From Myxococcales bacterium (GTDB lineage Bacteria; Myxococcota; Polyangia; Fen-1088): DNA of 10,651 bases. The DNA lies in NCBI GenBank assembly GCA_003155465.1, contig PMCR01000095.1, positions 1 to 10,651 of the forward strand. The letters run 5' to 3'. Below, one piece after another: positions 1 through 6,041 of the stretch (position 1 is the stretch's first letter; each line of letters opens with the position of its first letter). Under the pieces are notes generated by a model that saw only the letters and a list, made by a program, of their open reading frames with translations, was not told where the DNA came from and searched no databases. The position numbers were made by a program, and so were the translations under genes.

Positions 1-218
1 TCCAGCAGCATGTCGCCCGAGCAGAGCTCGGCCCCGGTGCCGCCGGTCGCGGGGTGAAGGCCGGCGACAGCCAGCGCGCGCCCCGTCTCGACCTTGCAGG
101 CAATCTTCGCGTCGTCGACGCGACCTTGCGCCTTCAGCGTCACCAGCGCGGCAGCAGGCTCCTGTTTGTAGCTCTCTTTGAGCGGCCCCTGGAGGGCGCG
201 CAGGGCGTTGGCATCCAT
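1..218 (-). CDS. OsmC/Ohr-family protein, N-terminal part (cut by window edge)
   Basis: Reading the minus strand from ATG at 218 gives 72 complete codons before the window ends. The product starts MDANALRALQGPLKESYK and contains the stretch AGLHPATGGTGAELCSGDML near residues 51-70. An N-terminal helix, a 'D..I.C.V.TGRA...AGLHPATGG' region and an 'ELCSGDMLLE' segment are typical of OsmC-like proteins; the cysteine of 'LCSGD' matches the first reactive cysteine of the OsmC/Ohr fold, which reduces organic hydroperoxides in the cytosol. The second cysteine would lie beyond the edge, so the peroxidase assignment cannot be completed here. No convincing Shine-Dalgarno precedes the ATG (GCCTCCC lies next to it). 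It is divergent from the gene at 378. Family call is fairly secure from the motif; the subfamily (OsmC, Ohr or YhfA-like) is not. Confidence 0.8.
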   Translation of the reverse strand, partial: MDANALRALQGPLKESYKQEPAAALVTLKAQGRVDDAKIACKVETGRALAVAGLHPATGGTGAELCSGDMLL

Positions 219-377
219 GGGAGGCAGTCTATGTCACGTGAGAGCGGCTGGCTGGCCCGATTCGTCGGCGTTTCGTTGCGTCGAGATTTCGGACAGGTAA
301 ATAGTTCACCAACTGCCCACGTCGCTGATCTGCTTGATTAAACCGAGCGTACAGTTTTGTGCCAGAGGCGACCACGC
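219..377. other. Divergent intergenic region between the OsmC-like gene and the 336-aa gene
   Basis: These 159 bases separate two divergently transcribed genes and must hold the promoters of both unless either is leaderless. An 8-base perfect palindrome TCACGTGA lies at 234-241, about 16 bases upstream of the OsmC-like start on its strand; it could be an operator half or chance. TTGATT at 334-339 resembles a -35 element for the plus strand, but no -10 of reasonable quality follows at 16-18 bases. An AT-rich patch (TAAATAG) is at 298-304. No promoter can be named with confidence. Confidence 0.4.
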
Positions 378-1388
378 ATGGACGAAGAGGCGGGGATCCG
401 GGACGGCGCGAAGCGGGCGATCAACGGGGAGTGGCGGGTTTTCTACGCGGGTTACTGGATCAAGGCTTATGACGCCCCCGCGGACACCTTGCTCGCCAAG
501 AAGACGCTGATCGAGGCGCTCACGCGACGCCTGTTCAATCACGTCGAGCATGGGCTCAACATTCCGGGGCGGCGCCTGGCCGAGGCGCGGCTGGCCTTCG
601 ACTCGGAGACCGATCTCGCCAAGCAGCGGATCAAAGGGGCGATGCTGGCCGGCGCGCTGTTCAACCGCGCCGGTGATCTGCTGACCAAGGCGGTGGAGCT
701 GCAAGCGCTGGGGATCGTGATCGATCCGGACAACGCACTCATGCGCCAGTGCGGCGACCACCTGCAGGAGGCGCTCTCCCTGGGGCGCCTCGTGCTCCAT
801 CGCAGCGGCGACGAGGGGATCGACGAGCTGTGGGGCGAGCCGCTCAAGGCCTTCGCGTTCCCGATCGAGGACTTCTACAAGAGCCGCTACATCAAGATCT
901 CGGCCACCATGCGGGACATCGACCGGATTGCGGACGCGCTCTGCGAGACGTTCGGGGGCACGCGGGCCTTCGCCGGCATCGTGCCGTTCGTCGGGGAATT
1001 TGCCCGCGCCGCGAAGGTGAAGTGCGAGACGCTGCACACCGATCCGACGATCTTCGAGGCCTGGTCGATGTTCGTGACGGCCGGCGAGCGAATGCTGGCG
1101 TTTCAGCCGACCGGGTCGCAGCGCTCGCCGGTCGACGAGCGGCTCCGGATCTCCCAGGGGTTGGAGCTGGTCGCTGCCGCCAAGGCGCTGGTCACCCACG
1201 TGACGCGCGCCCGGGTGCCGATGCCGAAGAGCACGCATGAGTTTCTCGACCGGCTGAAGCACTACGCCTCGGCCTGGGCGCCCAGGCCCGGCCGCCACGG
1301 CGACGAACCGCTGGCAAACCTGGTGGTGGGCGGCGACGAACCGGCCACCGCCGACCCCTCGATCTCTCTTTCCGCGCTCTCCCGCTAG
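378..1388 (+). CDS. Hypothetical protein, all-helical, 336 aa
   Basis: I do not recognise this family. The frame stays open from a TTG at 357, but ATG 378 is the better start because AGAGG at 364-368 sits about 9 bases upstream. The 336-residue product begins MDEEAGIRDGAKRAINGEW. It has no signal peptide or membrane segment, is rich in predicted amphipathic helix, and seems cytosolic. Aromatic segments (WRVFYAGYWIKAY around residues 18-30; FPIEDFYKSRYIKI around 160-173) may be core elements. The last 30 residues are low-complexity and carry an 11-codon-spaced repeat of GDEP (12-base direct repeat at 1299-1310 and 1332-1343). Third codon positions are GC-rich as expected of coding DNA, but Arg CGG and Gly GGG are used more than in recD2 downstream, where CGC and GGC dominate; this mild difference could reflect transfer. 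Its stop overlaps that of the convergent PBP gene. Confidence 0.75.
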   Translation: MDEEAGIRDGAKRAINGEWRVFYAGYWIKAYDAPADTLLAKKTLIEALTRRLFNHVEHGLNIPGRRLAEARLAFDSETDLAKQRIKGAMLAGALFNRAGDLLTKAVELQALGIVIDPDNALMRQCGDHLQEALSLGRLVLHRSGDEGIDELWGEPLKAFAFPIEDFYKSRYIKISATMRDIDRIADALCETFGGTRAFAGIVPFVGEFARAAKVKCETLHTDPTIFEAWSMFVTAGERMLAFQPTGSQRSPVDERLRISQGLELVAAAKALVTHVTRARVPMPKSTHEFLDRLKHYASAWAPRPGRHGDEPLANLVVGGDEPATADPSISLSALSR

Positions 1389-4006
1389 GGTGCTCTCTGC
1401 TCCCGCGGGTGCGCCCGCGGCGTCGGAGGTGCGGAAGTCGGCAGGTGGGGCGTCGTCACGCGGAGCGGCTTGTGCGCGGCGGTGGCGGCGTCGGTCTGTC
1501 CGTCGGCCAGCACCTCCTCCATCGTCGTGCGGAGCTTGCCGCCCGTGTCGTCGGGTTTGACGCCGGCCGGGCGCTCCCAGGGGACGTCGACCAGCGGCTG
1601 CTTCGCGGTGACCTCGATCAGGAAGCGCGCGAACATCGGGACGGTCAGCATGAACGCGGCGTCCTTCTGGCCGAGCGCGCGCTCGCGCAGGTCGTCGCCG
1701 ATCCAGGTCGAGGTCATCCAGCGTGAGGTGTAGCCGATGAACCAGGTGTCCATGGTGGCACTTGATGTCCCGGTCTTGCCCGCTACCAGCAGCCCGGTGC
1801 TACGCAGGGCCGGGGCGTGGCCCTTGGTCACCACCCGCCGCAGAAGCTGCGAGGTCAGCCAGGCCGCGCGCGGCGGGATGACGTTTTTCACCGACCCGCC
1901 GGCCAGGGCCACCATGCGATCAAGACGTGCATCGGGCGGCCCCATGGGGTCGGACACTGCCGTGTTGTCTTCCACTATGTGGCCCGCGCGGTCGCGCACC
2001 CGACGCAGGTATACCGGTTCTTCAAGCGAGCCATTGCGGGCAAAGGCGGAAAAGGCACGCGTCAGCTCGTCGATGCGCGTGCAGGAGGCGCCCAGCGCCA
2101 GCGCTTGGTCGGGAATGATGGGCGTGGTTATCCCCAGCCGGCGCGCCCAGGCCTCGACGTCTTTGCCACCCACCAACTTGAACAACTGCACCGAGGGCAC
2201 GTTCTTCGACCACACCAGGGCGTATTCCAGATTCACCTGGTACTCAACCGTGTTGTTCAAATTCTGCGGCACCCAGATTTCGCCGGTAATGGGGTCGACC
2301 TCCGCGCGTGGGGTGTCGTTGAGCAGCGAGCCGAAGCCGTAGCCCCTGTCGAGCGCCAGCGAATAGTAGACCGGCTTGTAGGTCGAGCCCGGCTGCCGGC
2401 AGGCCTGCACCGCGCGGTTGAACTCCGAGCGGTCGAATTCCAGGCCGCCCACCATGGTCATCACGTAGCCGCTCTGGTGATCGTAGGAGAACATCACGCC
2501 CTGCACGCGCGGGGTTTGTTCCAGGCGCAACTGCGGCGGCCCAGGCGGCGGCTTGCGGTTGTCATAGGCGGCCAGCCACTGGACTTCGTTGGCGCTGTCG
2601 TAGGTCCAGTCGGCGTAGCGGCGCAGGCGCGAGCGATGGGTATTGGCCACCCAGATGACGTCGCCGGGCTTGAGCAGGCCCGCGGTACTGCTCAACACGC
2701 GGCCATTGCTGGAATCGACCAGGCTGAAAGGCGCGGCCCACTGCATGCCCGCCGAGGGCAAGAGGTAGGTTTTCTCGCCCACGCGCACCTGGGCGCCTGT
2801 ACCGGCCGACGCCTCGACCAGACCCAGATACAGACGGTCCTCAGCGGGCGGCTCCGCTCCGTAACGCTGGGCCGCGCGGCGGCGAAATTCGTCGGCGGCC
2901 CGTCCCGCAAGGCGGGCCACCGGTCCGCGCCAGCCTTGTCGCTTGTCCAGCTTGCGCAGAGAGAAGTCCACGTTTTCTTGTGCCGCTTGGTCGACCCAAG
3001 GCACGAGCGTGGTTTCAACCTGCAAGCCACCCTCCCACAGCGCCTTTTCCCCGTAGCGTTTGCCGATGTCGCGGCGGACATGCTCGGCAAAGTAGGGCGA
3101 ACGGTCACGGAAGAAGTCAGGCGGCGGTCGCACCGCCAGCGGCCGCGCGGACGCGGCCCGGGCCTCGGCCTCGCCGATGAAGCCCGAGTCCGCCATGGCG
3201 GACAGAACCTGATCGCGGCGGGCGCGCGTCAGCTCGGGCTCGACGAGCGGCGAGTAGCGACTGGGCGCCTGCGCGATGCCGGCCAGGGTGGCTGTCTCGG
3301 CCAGGTCCAGGTCGCCCACTGCCTTGTCGAAGTAACGACGCGCAGCCGCCGCCACGCCATACGACTGATGACCGAGGAAAATTTGGTTGAGATAGAGGGT
3401 GAGGATCTGATCCTTGCTGTAGCGGGTCTCCAGCCGGCGCGCCAGGATGGCCTCGCGGATCTTTCGTTGCAGGGTCTGCTGGGATGTGCGCAAGAGGGCG
3501 CGCGCCACCTGCTGGGTGATGGTCGAACCCCCTTGCACGACTCGGCCGGCGCGCAGGTTGGCCAGCGCCGCGCGCAGCATGCCGCGGTAGTCGAGACCGC
3601 TGTGTTCGTGGAAGCGGCGATCCTCGATGGCCACGAAGGCCTGCACCAGTCGCTGGGGGAATGCCTCAAAGGGGAGGACTTCGCGCCGCTCGGTCGCGAA
3701 TTCGGCCAGCGGCGTGCCGTCCCAGGCACGCACCAGGGTGGATTCCGCCGAGTCTTGCCGGAACTGGCTGAAGCTGGGCAGAGCGGGCAAGGTGGTGGCG
3801 AAGTAGACGTAGACGCCGATCCCGGCCAGGACCAACAGACCGGCTGCGCAGCAGGCGGCAAAGGCATAGAGCTTGAGTAGCCAATGCCAGAAGCCGCCGT
3901 CGGAAGGGTTGCTCACCTCGACGCGGTCGTAGGAATCGCGTGGGGAGCCGGCCGGCTCTGCCGGCGACGTACCGTGACGATTCTTGGGCGGCGATCGCCA
4001 GAACAC
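1385..4006 (-). CDS. mrcA: Class A penicillin-binding protein, PBP1A type
   Basis: Bifunctional peptidoglycan synthase anchored in the inner membrane: polymerises lipid II glycan strands and cross-links their stem peptides in the periplasm. The 873 residues are close to the roughly 850 of E. coli PBP1A. Order: short cytosolic tail; membrane helix about 46-69; GT51 glycosyltransferase with EDRRFHEHSG (catalytic Glu128), QGGSTITQQ (158-166) and the YLNQIFLG segment; an OB-like insert about 355-520 as in PBP1A proteins; transpeptidase with STYK (nucleophile Ser541, Lys544), SKN (600-602) and KTG (744-746). All active-site motifs are intact. The C-terminal 55 residues or so are a Pro/Thr-rich tail. 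The start is uncertain: GTG 4006 lacks a clear Shine-Dalgarno, and GTG 3916 (residue 31) is an alternative that still precedes the membrane helix. It lies 20 bases after the lipoprotein gene and probably shares its transcript. Confidence 0.95.
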   Translation of the reverse strand: MFWRSPPKNRHGTSPAEPAGSPRDSYDRVEVSNPSDGGFWHWLLKLYAFAACCAAGLLVLAGIGVYVYFATTLPALPSFSQFRQDSAESTLVRAWDGTPLAEFATERREVLPFEAFPQRLVQAFVAIEDRRFHEHSGLDYRGMLRAALANLRAGRVVQGGSTITQQVARALLRTSQQTLQRKIREAILARRLETRYSKDQILTLYLNQIFLGHQSYGVAAAARRYFDKAVGDLDLAETATLAGIAQAPSRYSPLVEPELTRARRDQVLSAMADSGFIGEAEARAASARPLAVRPPPDFFRDRSPYFAEHVRRDIGKRYGEKALWEGGLQVETTLVPWVDQAAQENVDFSLRKLDKRQGWRGPVARLAGRAADEFRRRAAQRYGAEPPAEDRLYLGLVEASAGTGAQVRVGEKTYLLPSAGMQWAAPFSLVDSSNGRVLSSTAGLLKPGDVIWVANTHRSRLRRYADWTYDSANEVQWLAAYDNRKPPPGPPQLRLEQTPRVQGVMFSYDHQSGYVMTMVGGLEFDRSEFNRAVQACRQPGSTYKPVYYSLALDRGYGFGSLLNDTPRAEVDPITGEIWVPQNLNNTVEYQVNLEYALVWSKNVPSVQLFKLVGGKDVEAWARRLGITTPIIPDQALALGASCTRIDELTRAFSAFARNGSLEEPVYLRRVRDRAGHIVEDNTAVSDPMGPPDARLDRMVALAGGSVKNVIPPRAAWLTSQLLRRVVTKGHAPALRSTGLLVAGKTGTSSATMDTWFIGYTSRWMTSTWIGDDLRERALGQKDAAFMLTVPMFARFLIEVTAKQPLVDVPWERPAGVKPDDTGGKLRTTMEEVLADGQTDAATAAHKPLRVTTPHLPTSAPPTPRAHPREQRAP
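1403..1420. repeat. GC-rich hairpin near the convergent gene ends
   Basis: CCGCGGG at 1403-1409 and CCCGCGG at 1414-1420 form a perfect 7-base inverted repeat with a 4-base loop (TGCG). It lies 14 bases beyond the stop of the 336-aa gene and inside the last codons of the PBP gene on the other strand. Neither strand has a T-run after it, so it is not a canonical intrinsic terminator; it could slow polymerase or protect the 3' end of the plus-strand transcript. In DNA this rich in G and C such a repeat may be chance. Confidence 0.35.
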
Positions 4007-4026
4007 GAGCCGAATCTACGCGAACG

Positions 4027-5346
4027 TCAGTAGATTGCCAGCCCGCCGGTGATCAACATGGAGTCGGCCCAGCTCTTGCCGTCGGGCGCGGTGCGGGCCG
4101 TGGTCCAATCGCCACGCGCCATCAGGGTGAGGCGCGTGGTGAGCGAGATCTCCAGGATCAGGCCGCCGCCAAAAGCCGCGCCGCTGCGCCAGTCGGCTGC
4201 CGCATCCTTGGCATACTGCACACCCGCGTGGCCAAAGCCACCCAGGTGAAAACGCCAGAGGTCGAGCGGGAACCACTGCACCTCGCCCGAGACCGAGTGA
4301 CGCTGGAAGGTGTGGCCCAGGGGATCGTTTCCACCGCCCAGCGACAGGTTGGCCAGCACGCCCAGGCGGTGGTGGGGAAAGTAGCCGAACTGGATGTTCG
4401 AACCGAAGCCTGCGGCCGAGTAGCCCGTTCCCAGCGATTGCAACCCGCCCACGTCCACCTTGAAAGCAAAGCCCTTGCGGTCAAGCGGCCGGCGTCCGAG
4501 CAAACGCAGCCCCCAGCCCTCGTCGTCCATCACCTCGGCGCTGACCGATTGCGCGGCATCCGCAGGCACGAGATCGCCGAGCGCCACGACCCGCTCAGCG
4601 CCTGACGCATCTTTGAGGTGCACGGGCTGGCCGGCGAACATCTGAACCGCGCCGTCGTAGCGCACGCCCTCGGTGACGGCCAGGCCCGCAGCTGCCAACA
4701 CCGCGATCGCGACAATGATGATCGCGATAACCACCATTTCGTCTTTGCCACCGTTTCCTGCTTGGGGAAGCGAGCCGAAAGTACCGTCTCCGCCTGCTGA
4801 AGGCCGAAAACCGCTGGCGGGGCGGGGTGCAGGCACGGGCGGCGCGCGGCCGGAAAGAGATCCACCGGCCGACCTGCCAGGGTTGAAACCGTGGGGCCGG
4901 CCGCGTGCCGAATGCGGCCCGAACGGGCCGTCTGGTTCGACCAAGATGTCGACGCCGATCTGGACCCCGACGTTCGCTTCAGGAGAAGGCGCCTCCGCGT
5001 AGGCGTCCACCGGCGCAGCCTGCGCTGCCGCCGTCGGAACCTCCGAATCGGGCGGCGCGGGATAGGCAGGCGGGACGGTCGCGGCCGGGGCAGCAGCGGC
5101 GGGCGGCCTTGGCTCGATGGCCTCCGAGCGACGCTCGTCCAGGGCCTGCACAACCAAGACCCGATCACCGCGGGTTTCCGGCGGAAGCTGTGCCAGGCGC
5201 GCCAGCTCTTGTGGCGGGATCAGGTAGCGGTTGGAGAGGCACCCGGACGAGGCGTACGAGAAGAAGGTCCCCAGCACGGCCAGCACCAGGCCCGGCGAGG
5301 CCTTGCAGCGAAGCATGAGCGATGCTCGACGCCGACAGATCGTCAT
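4027..5346 (-). CDS. Putative lipoprotein with internal membrane helix and beta-rich C-terminus
   Basis: A 439-residue protein I cannot place in a named family; the opening after the cysteine, CLSNRYLIPPQELARLAQLP, recalls lipoproteins of myxobacteria. ATG 5346 is chosen because GAGGA lies 5 bases upstream; ATG 5316 (residue 11) is an alternative. Order: a basic n-region and hydrophobic stretch ending in a lipobox-like SSGC (Cys36; Cys26 from the alternative start); a conserved-looking segment 37-75; a Pro/Ala/Gly-rich low-complexity linker about 76-200; a strong hydrophobic helix from Met204 to about 226; then about 210 residues with a beta-rich pattern of alternating hydrophobic residues, ending in tyrosine (LITGGLAIY), as in many outer-membrane beta-structures. 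A lipid anchor and a midway membrane helix make the topology hard to read. It is the first gene of the likely operon with the PBP1A gene. An accessory role with the PBP is inferred from position only. Confidence 0.8.
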   Translation of the reverse strand: MTICRRRASLMLRCKASPGLVLAVLGTFFSYASSGCLSNRYLIPPQELARLAQLPPETRGDRVLVVQALDERRSEAIEPRPPAAAAPAATVPPAYPAPPDSEVPTAAAQAAPVDAYAEAPSPEANVGVQIGVDILVEPDGPFGPHSARGRPHGFNPGRSAGGSLSGRAPPVPAPRPASGFRPSAGGDGTFGSLPQAGNGGKDEMVVIAIIIVAIAVLAAAGLAVTEGVRYDGAVQMFAGQPVHLKDASGAERVVALGDLVPADAAQSVSAEVMDDEGWGLRLLGRRPLDRKGFAFKVDVGGLQSLGTGYSAAGFGSNIQFGYFPHHRLGVLANLSLGGGNDPLGHTFQRHSVSGEVQWFPLDLWRFHLGGFGHAGVQYAKDAAADWRSGAAFGGGLILEISLTTRLTLMARGDWTTARTAPDGKSWADSMLITGGLAIY

Positions 5347-5481
5347 GGCCGTCCTCTAAGCAGGTTCCGTGCCGCCAGGTCGAGTTTGCAGGAGCCGCTT
5401 TCCCCGCAAGATCGGCGTCCAGACGTCGTCAATCTGTGACGCCGCGGTGCCCACTGTTGCCGTGGCGCCACAGCGCCCTTC

Positions 5482-5510
5482 TTGTGCCTGTCTGCGAACG
5501 TACCTATAAT
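5482..5510 (+). promoter_or_regulatory. Sigma70-type promoter of the 102-aa gene
   Basis: TTGTGC at 5482-5487 and a perfect TATAAT at 5505-5510 are separated by 17 bases, and the surrounding sequence is AT-rich in an otherwise GC-rich region. Transcription would begin near 5517, giving a leader of about 38 bases before the ATG at 5555. A 10-base palindrome GTGGCGCCAC (5462-5471) sits 10 bases upstream of the -35 and could be an operator or chance. The opposite-strand promoter for the lipoprotein/PBP operon should also lie within 5347-5554, but no convincing one was seen. Confidence 0.7.
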
Positions 5511-5521
5511 AGAAACATAGT

Positions 5522-5550
5522 CCAACCTGGGCACCGTCGAGGTTGGGAGG
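5522..5550 (+). promoter_or_regulatory. Leader stem-loop overlapping the Shine-Dalgarno
   Basis: CCAACCT (5522-5528) and AGGTTGG (5540-5546) are perfect complements separated by 11 bases. The stem starts about 5 bases after the predicted transcription start. Its 3' arm ends inside the run GGGAGG (5545-5550), the Shine-Dalgarno of the ATG at 5555. Folding would bury the first two G of the ribosome site and crowd the rest, so the hairpin could modulate translation or stabilise the 5' end. No ligand-binding architecture is visible; the loop GGGCACCGTCG is short. Confidence 0.45.
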
Positions 5551-5554
5551 ACCA

Positions 5555-5863
5555 ATGGGAATTGACCTTCGAGTCGAGAGCGAGTCTGGTGAAGTCCAGG
5601 ACGAGCTCCTGGACGACAACAACCTGACCGAGAAGCTGTTGCCGGAGCATGACGACGCCACGTCGCCTTGTTTGCGCTACGTCGACCGCGACGGCGACAC
5701 GGTCTTCAATCAGCTCCAGCTTCCGGTCTTGCTGCAAGAGCTGGAAACCCGGCTCCGCGCGGCGCGCAAACCAGACCTCAAGAGTCATGGGACCGCGTTG
5801 TTGAATCTGCTCAAGTCCGCCCAGGATCAAGATCACACCTACGTGCGCTTCTCGGGCGAGTAG
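5555..5863 (+). CDS. Small acidic hypothetical protein, 102 aa
   Basis: ATG 5555 follows GGGAGG by 4 bases and has its own promoter, so this is very likely a real gene although the family is unknown to me. The product begins MGIDLRVESESGEVQDELLD, is acidic in its first half, and has no signal peptide or membrane segment. A central segment (LPVLLQELETRLRAARK, about residues 62-78) looks like an amphipathic helix, followed by another (SHGTALLNLLKSAQDQ). The overall form, a small acidic cytosolic protein, is seen in immunity or accessory proteins, but nothing nearby supports that. It stops at 5863, directly before the broken DUF763-like stretch. Confidence 0.75.
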   Translation: MGIDLRVESESGEVQDELLDDNNLTEKLLPEHDDATSPCLRYVDRDGDTVFNQLQLPVLLQELETRLRAARKPDLKSHGTALLNLLKSAQDQDHTYVRFSGE

Positions 5864-5869
5864 CGCCGG

Positions 5870-6005
5870 CGCGCAATCGCGCAGACTGGCACGGCCGACC
5901 TGCCCCTGCCCGCGAGTCGCGTGGCTGGAGGCGCTGGTGCTGGAGTACGGCCGCGACGAAGTGCTGCGGCGACTGGGCACGGCCTTCTGGTTCCATTCTG
6001 ATTGC
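5870..6005 (+). pseudogene. Degraded remnant of a DUF763-like gene (N-terminal part)
   Basis: Two adjoining stretches in different frames resemble consecutive parts of the DUF763 N-terminus. Frame starting CGC 5870 reads RAIAQTGTADLPLPASRVA; family members open with a sequence like 'RTGTADLPLHGGRVPPWL'. The frame from 5913 reads RVAWLEALVLEYGRDEVLRR followed by LGTAFWFHS; family members have 'EALV.EYG.DEVLRRL.dPFWFQ'. About 20 residues expected between the two parts are missing, the frame changes near 5918-5925, no start codon lies between the previous stop (5861) and the first motif, and the downstream WHSSG region and everything beyond is absent. This is an internally deleted, frameshifted leftover and not a functional gene. 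The match is from memory of the family, not from an alignment. Confidence 0.6.
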
Positions 6006-6027
6006 TGGTCTCCGGCCAATCTAATTG

Positions 6028-6033
6028 TAGAAT
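6028..6033 (+). promoter_or_regulatory. Possible -10 element of the P460/recD2/caspase-like operon
   Basis: TAGAAT (5 of 6 matches to TATAAT) lies in an AT-rich patch just upstream of the ATG at 6042. A TTGCTG at 6002-6007 could be the -35, but the 20-base spacing is too long to be good. Transcription from this -10 would begin at about 6040-6042, at or next to the start codon, and no Shine-Dalgarno precedes that ATG; the transcript could therefore be leaderless. Alternatively the operon is read through from the promoter at 5482. Confidence 0.35.
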
Positions 6034-6041
6034 CCTCGTCT

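Noticed and set aside
306..1298. A 330-codon open frame on the minus strand
   Set aside because: It is antisense to the 336-aa gene; the plus-strand frame has a ribosome site, GC-rich third positions and protein-like composition, the minus one is Arg/Pro-rich without a ribosome site.
1299..1343. 12-base direct repeat GGCGACGAACCG, 33 bases apart
   Set aside because: Only two copies within the low-complexity tail of a coding gene; no sign of a mobile element or of a repeat array.
1817..3880. A 687-codon open frame on the plus strand
   Set aside because: It lies wholly antisense to the PBP1A gene, whose motifs are all intact. The translation is rich in His, Arg, Gly and Gln with no domain, as expected when GC-rich coding DNA is read on the other strand.
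5404..5432. TTGACG on the minus strand (5432-5427) as -35 of the lipoprotein/PBP operon
   Set aside because: No acceptable -10 hexamer lies 16-18 bases downstream; the positions read TTGCGG or similar.
5462..5471. GTGGCGCCAC palindrome as a definite operator
   Set aside because: A 10-base GC palindrome occurs often in DNA of this composition and it has no second copy nearby; only mentioned with the promoter.
5506..5511. TATTAT on the minus strand as a bidirectional -10 element
   Set aside because: It is merely the complement of the plus-strand TATAAT shifted by one base, and the position of the -35 reads GTGCCC.
5543..5554. TTG 5543 as start of the small protein
   Set aside because: It lies inside the leader hairpin and overlaps the Shine-Dalgarno that correctly precedes ATG 5555.
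5504..6019. A 171-codon minus-strand open frame spanning the small gene and the DUF763-like remnant
   Set aside because: No ribosome site or recognisable domain, and it crosses a region whose plus strand holds a promoter, a gene and a remnant with family-like motifs.
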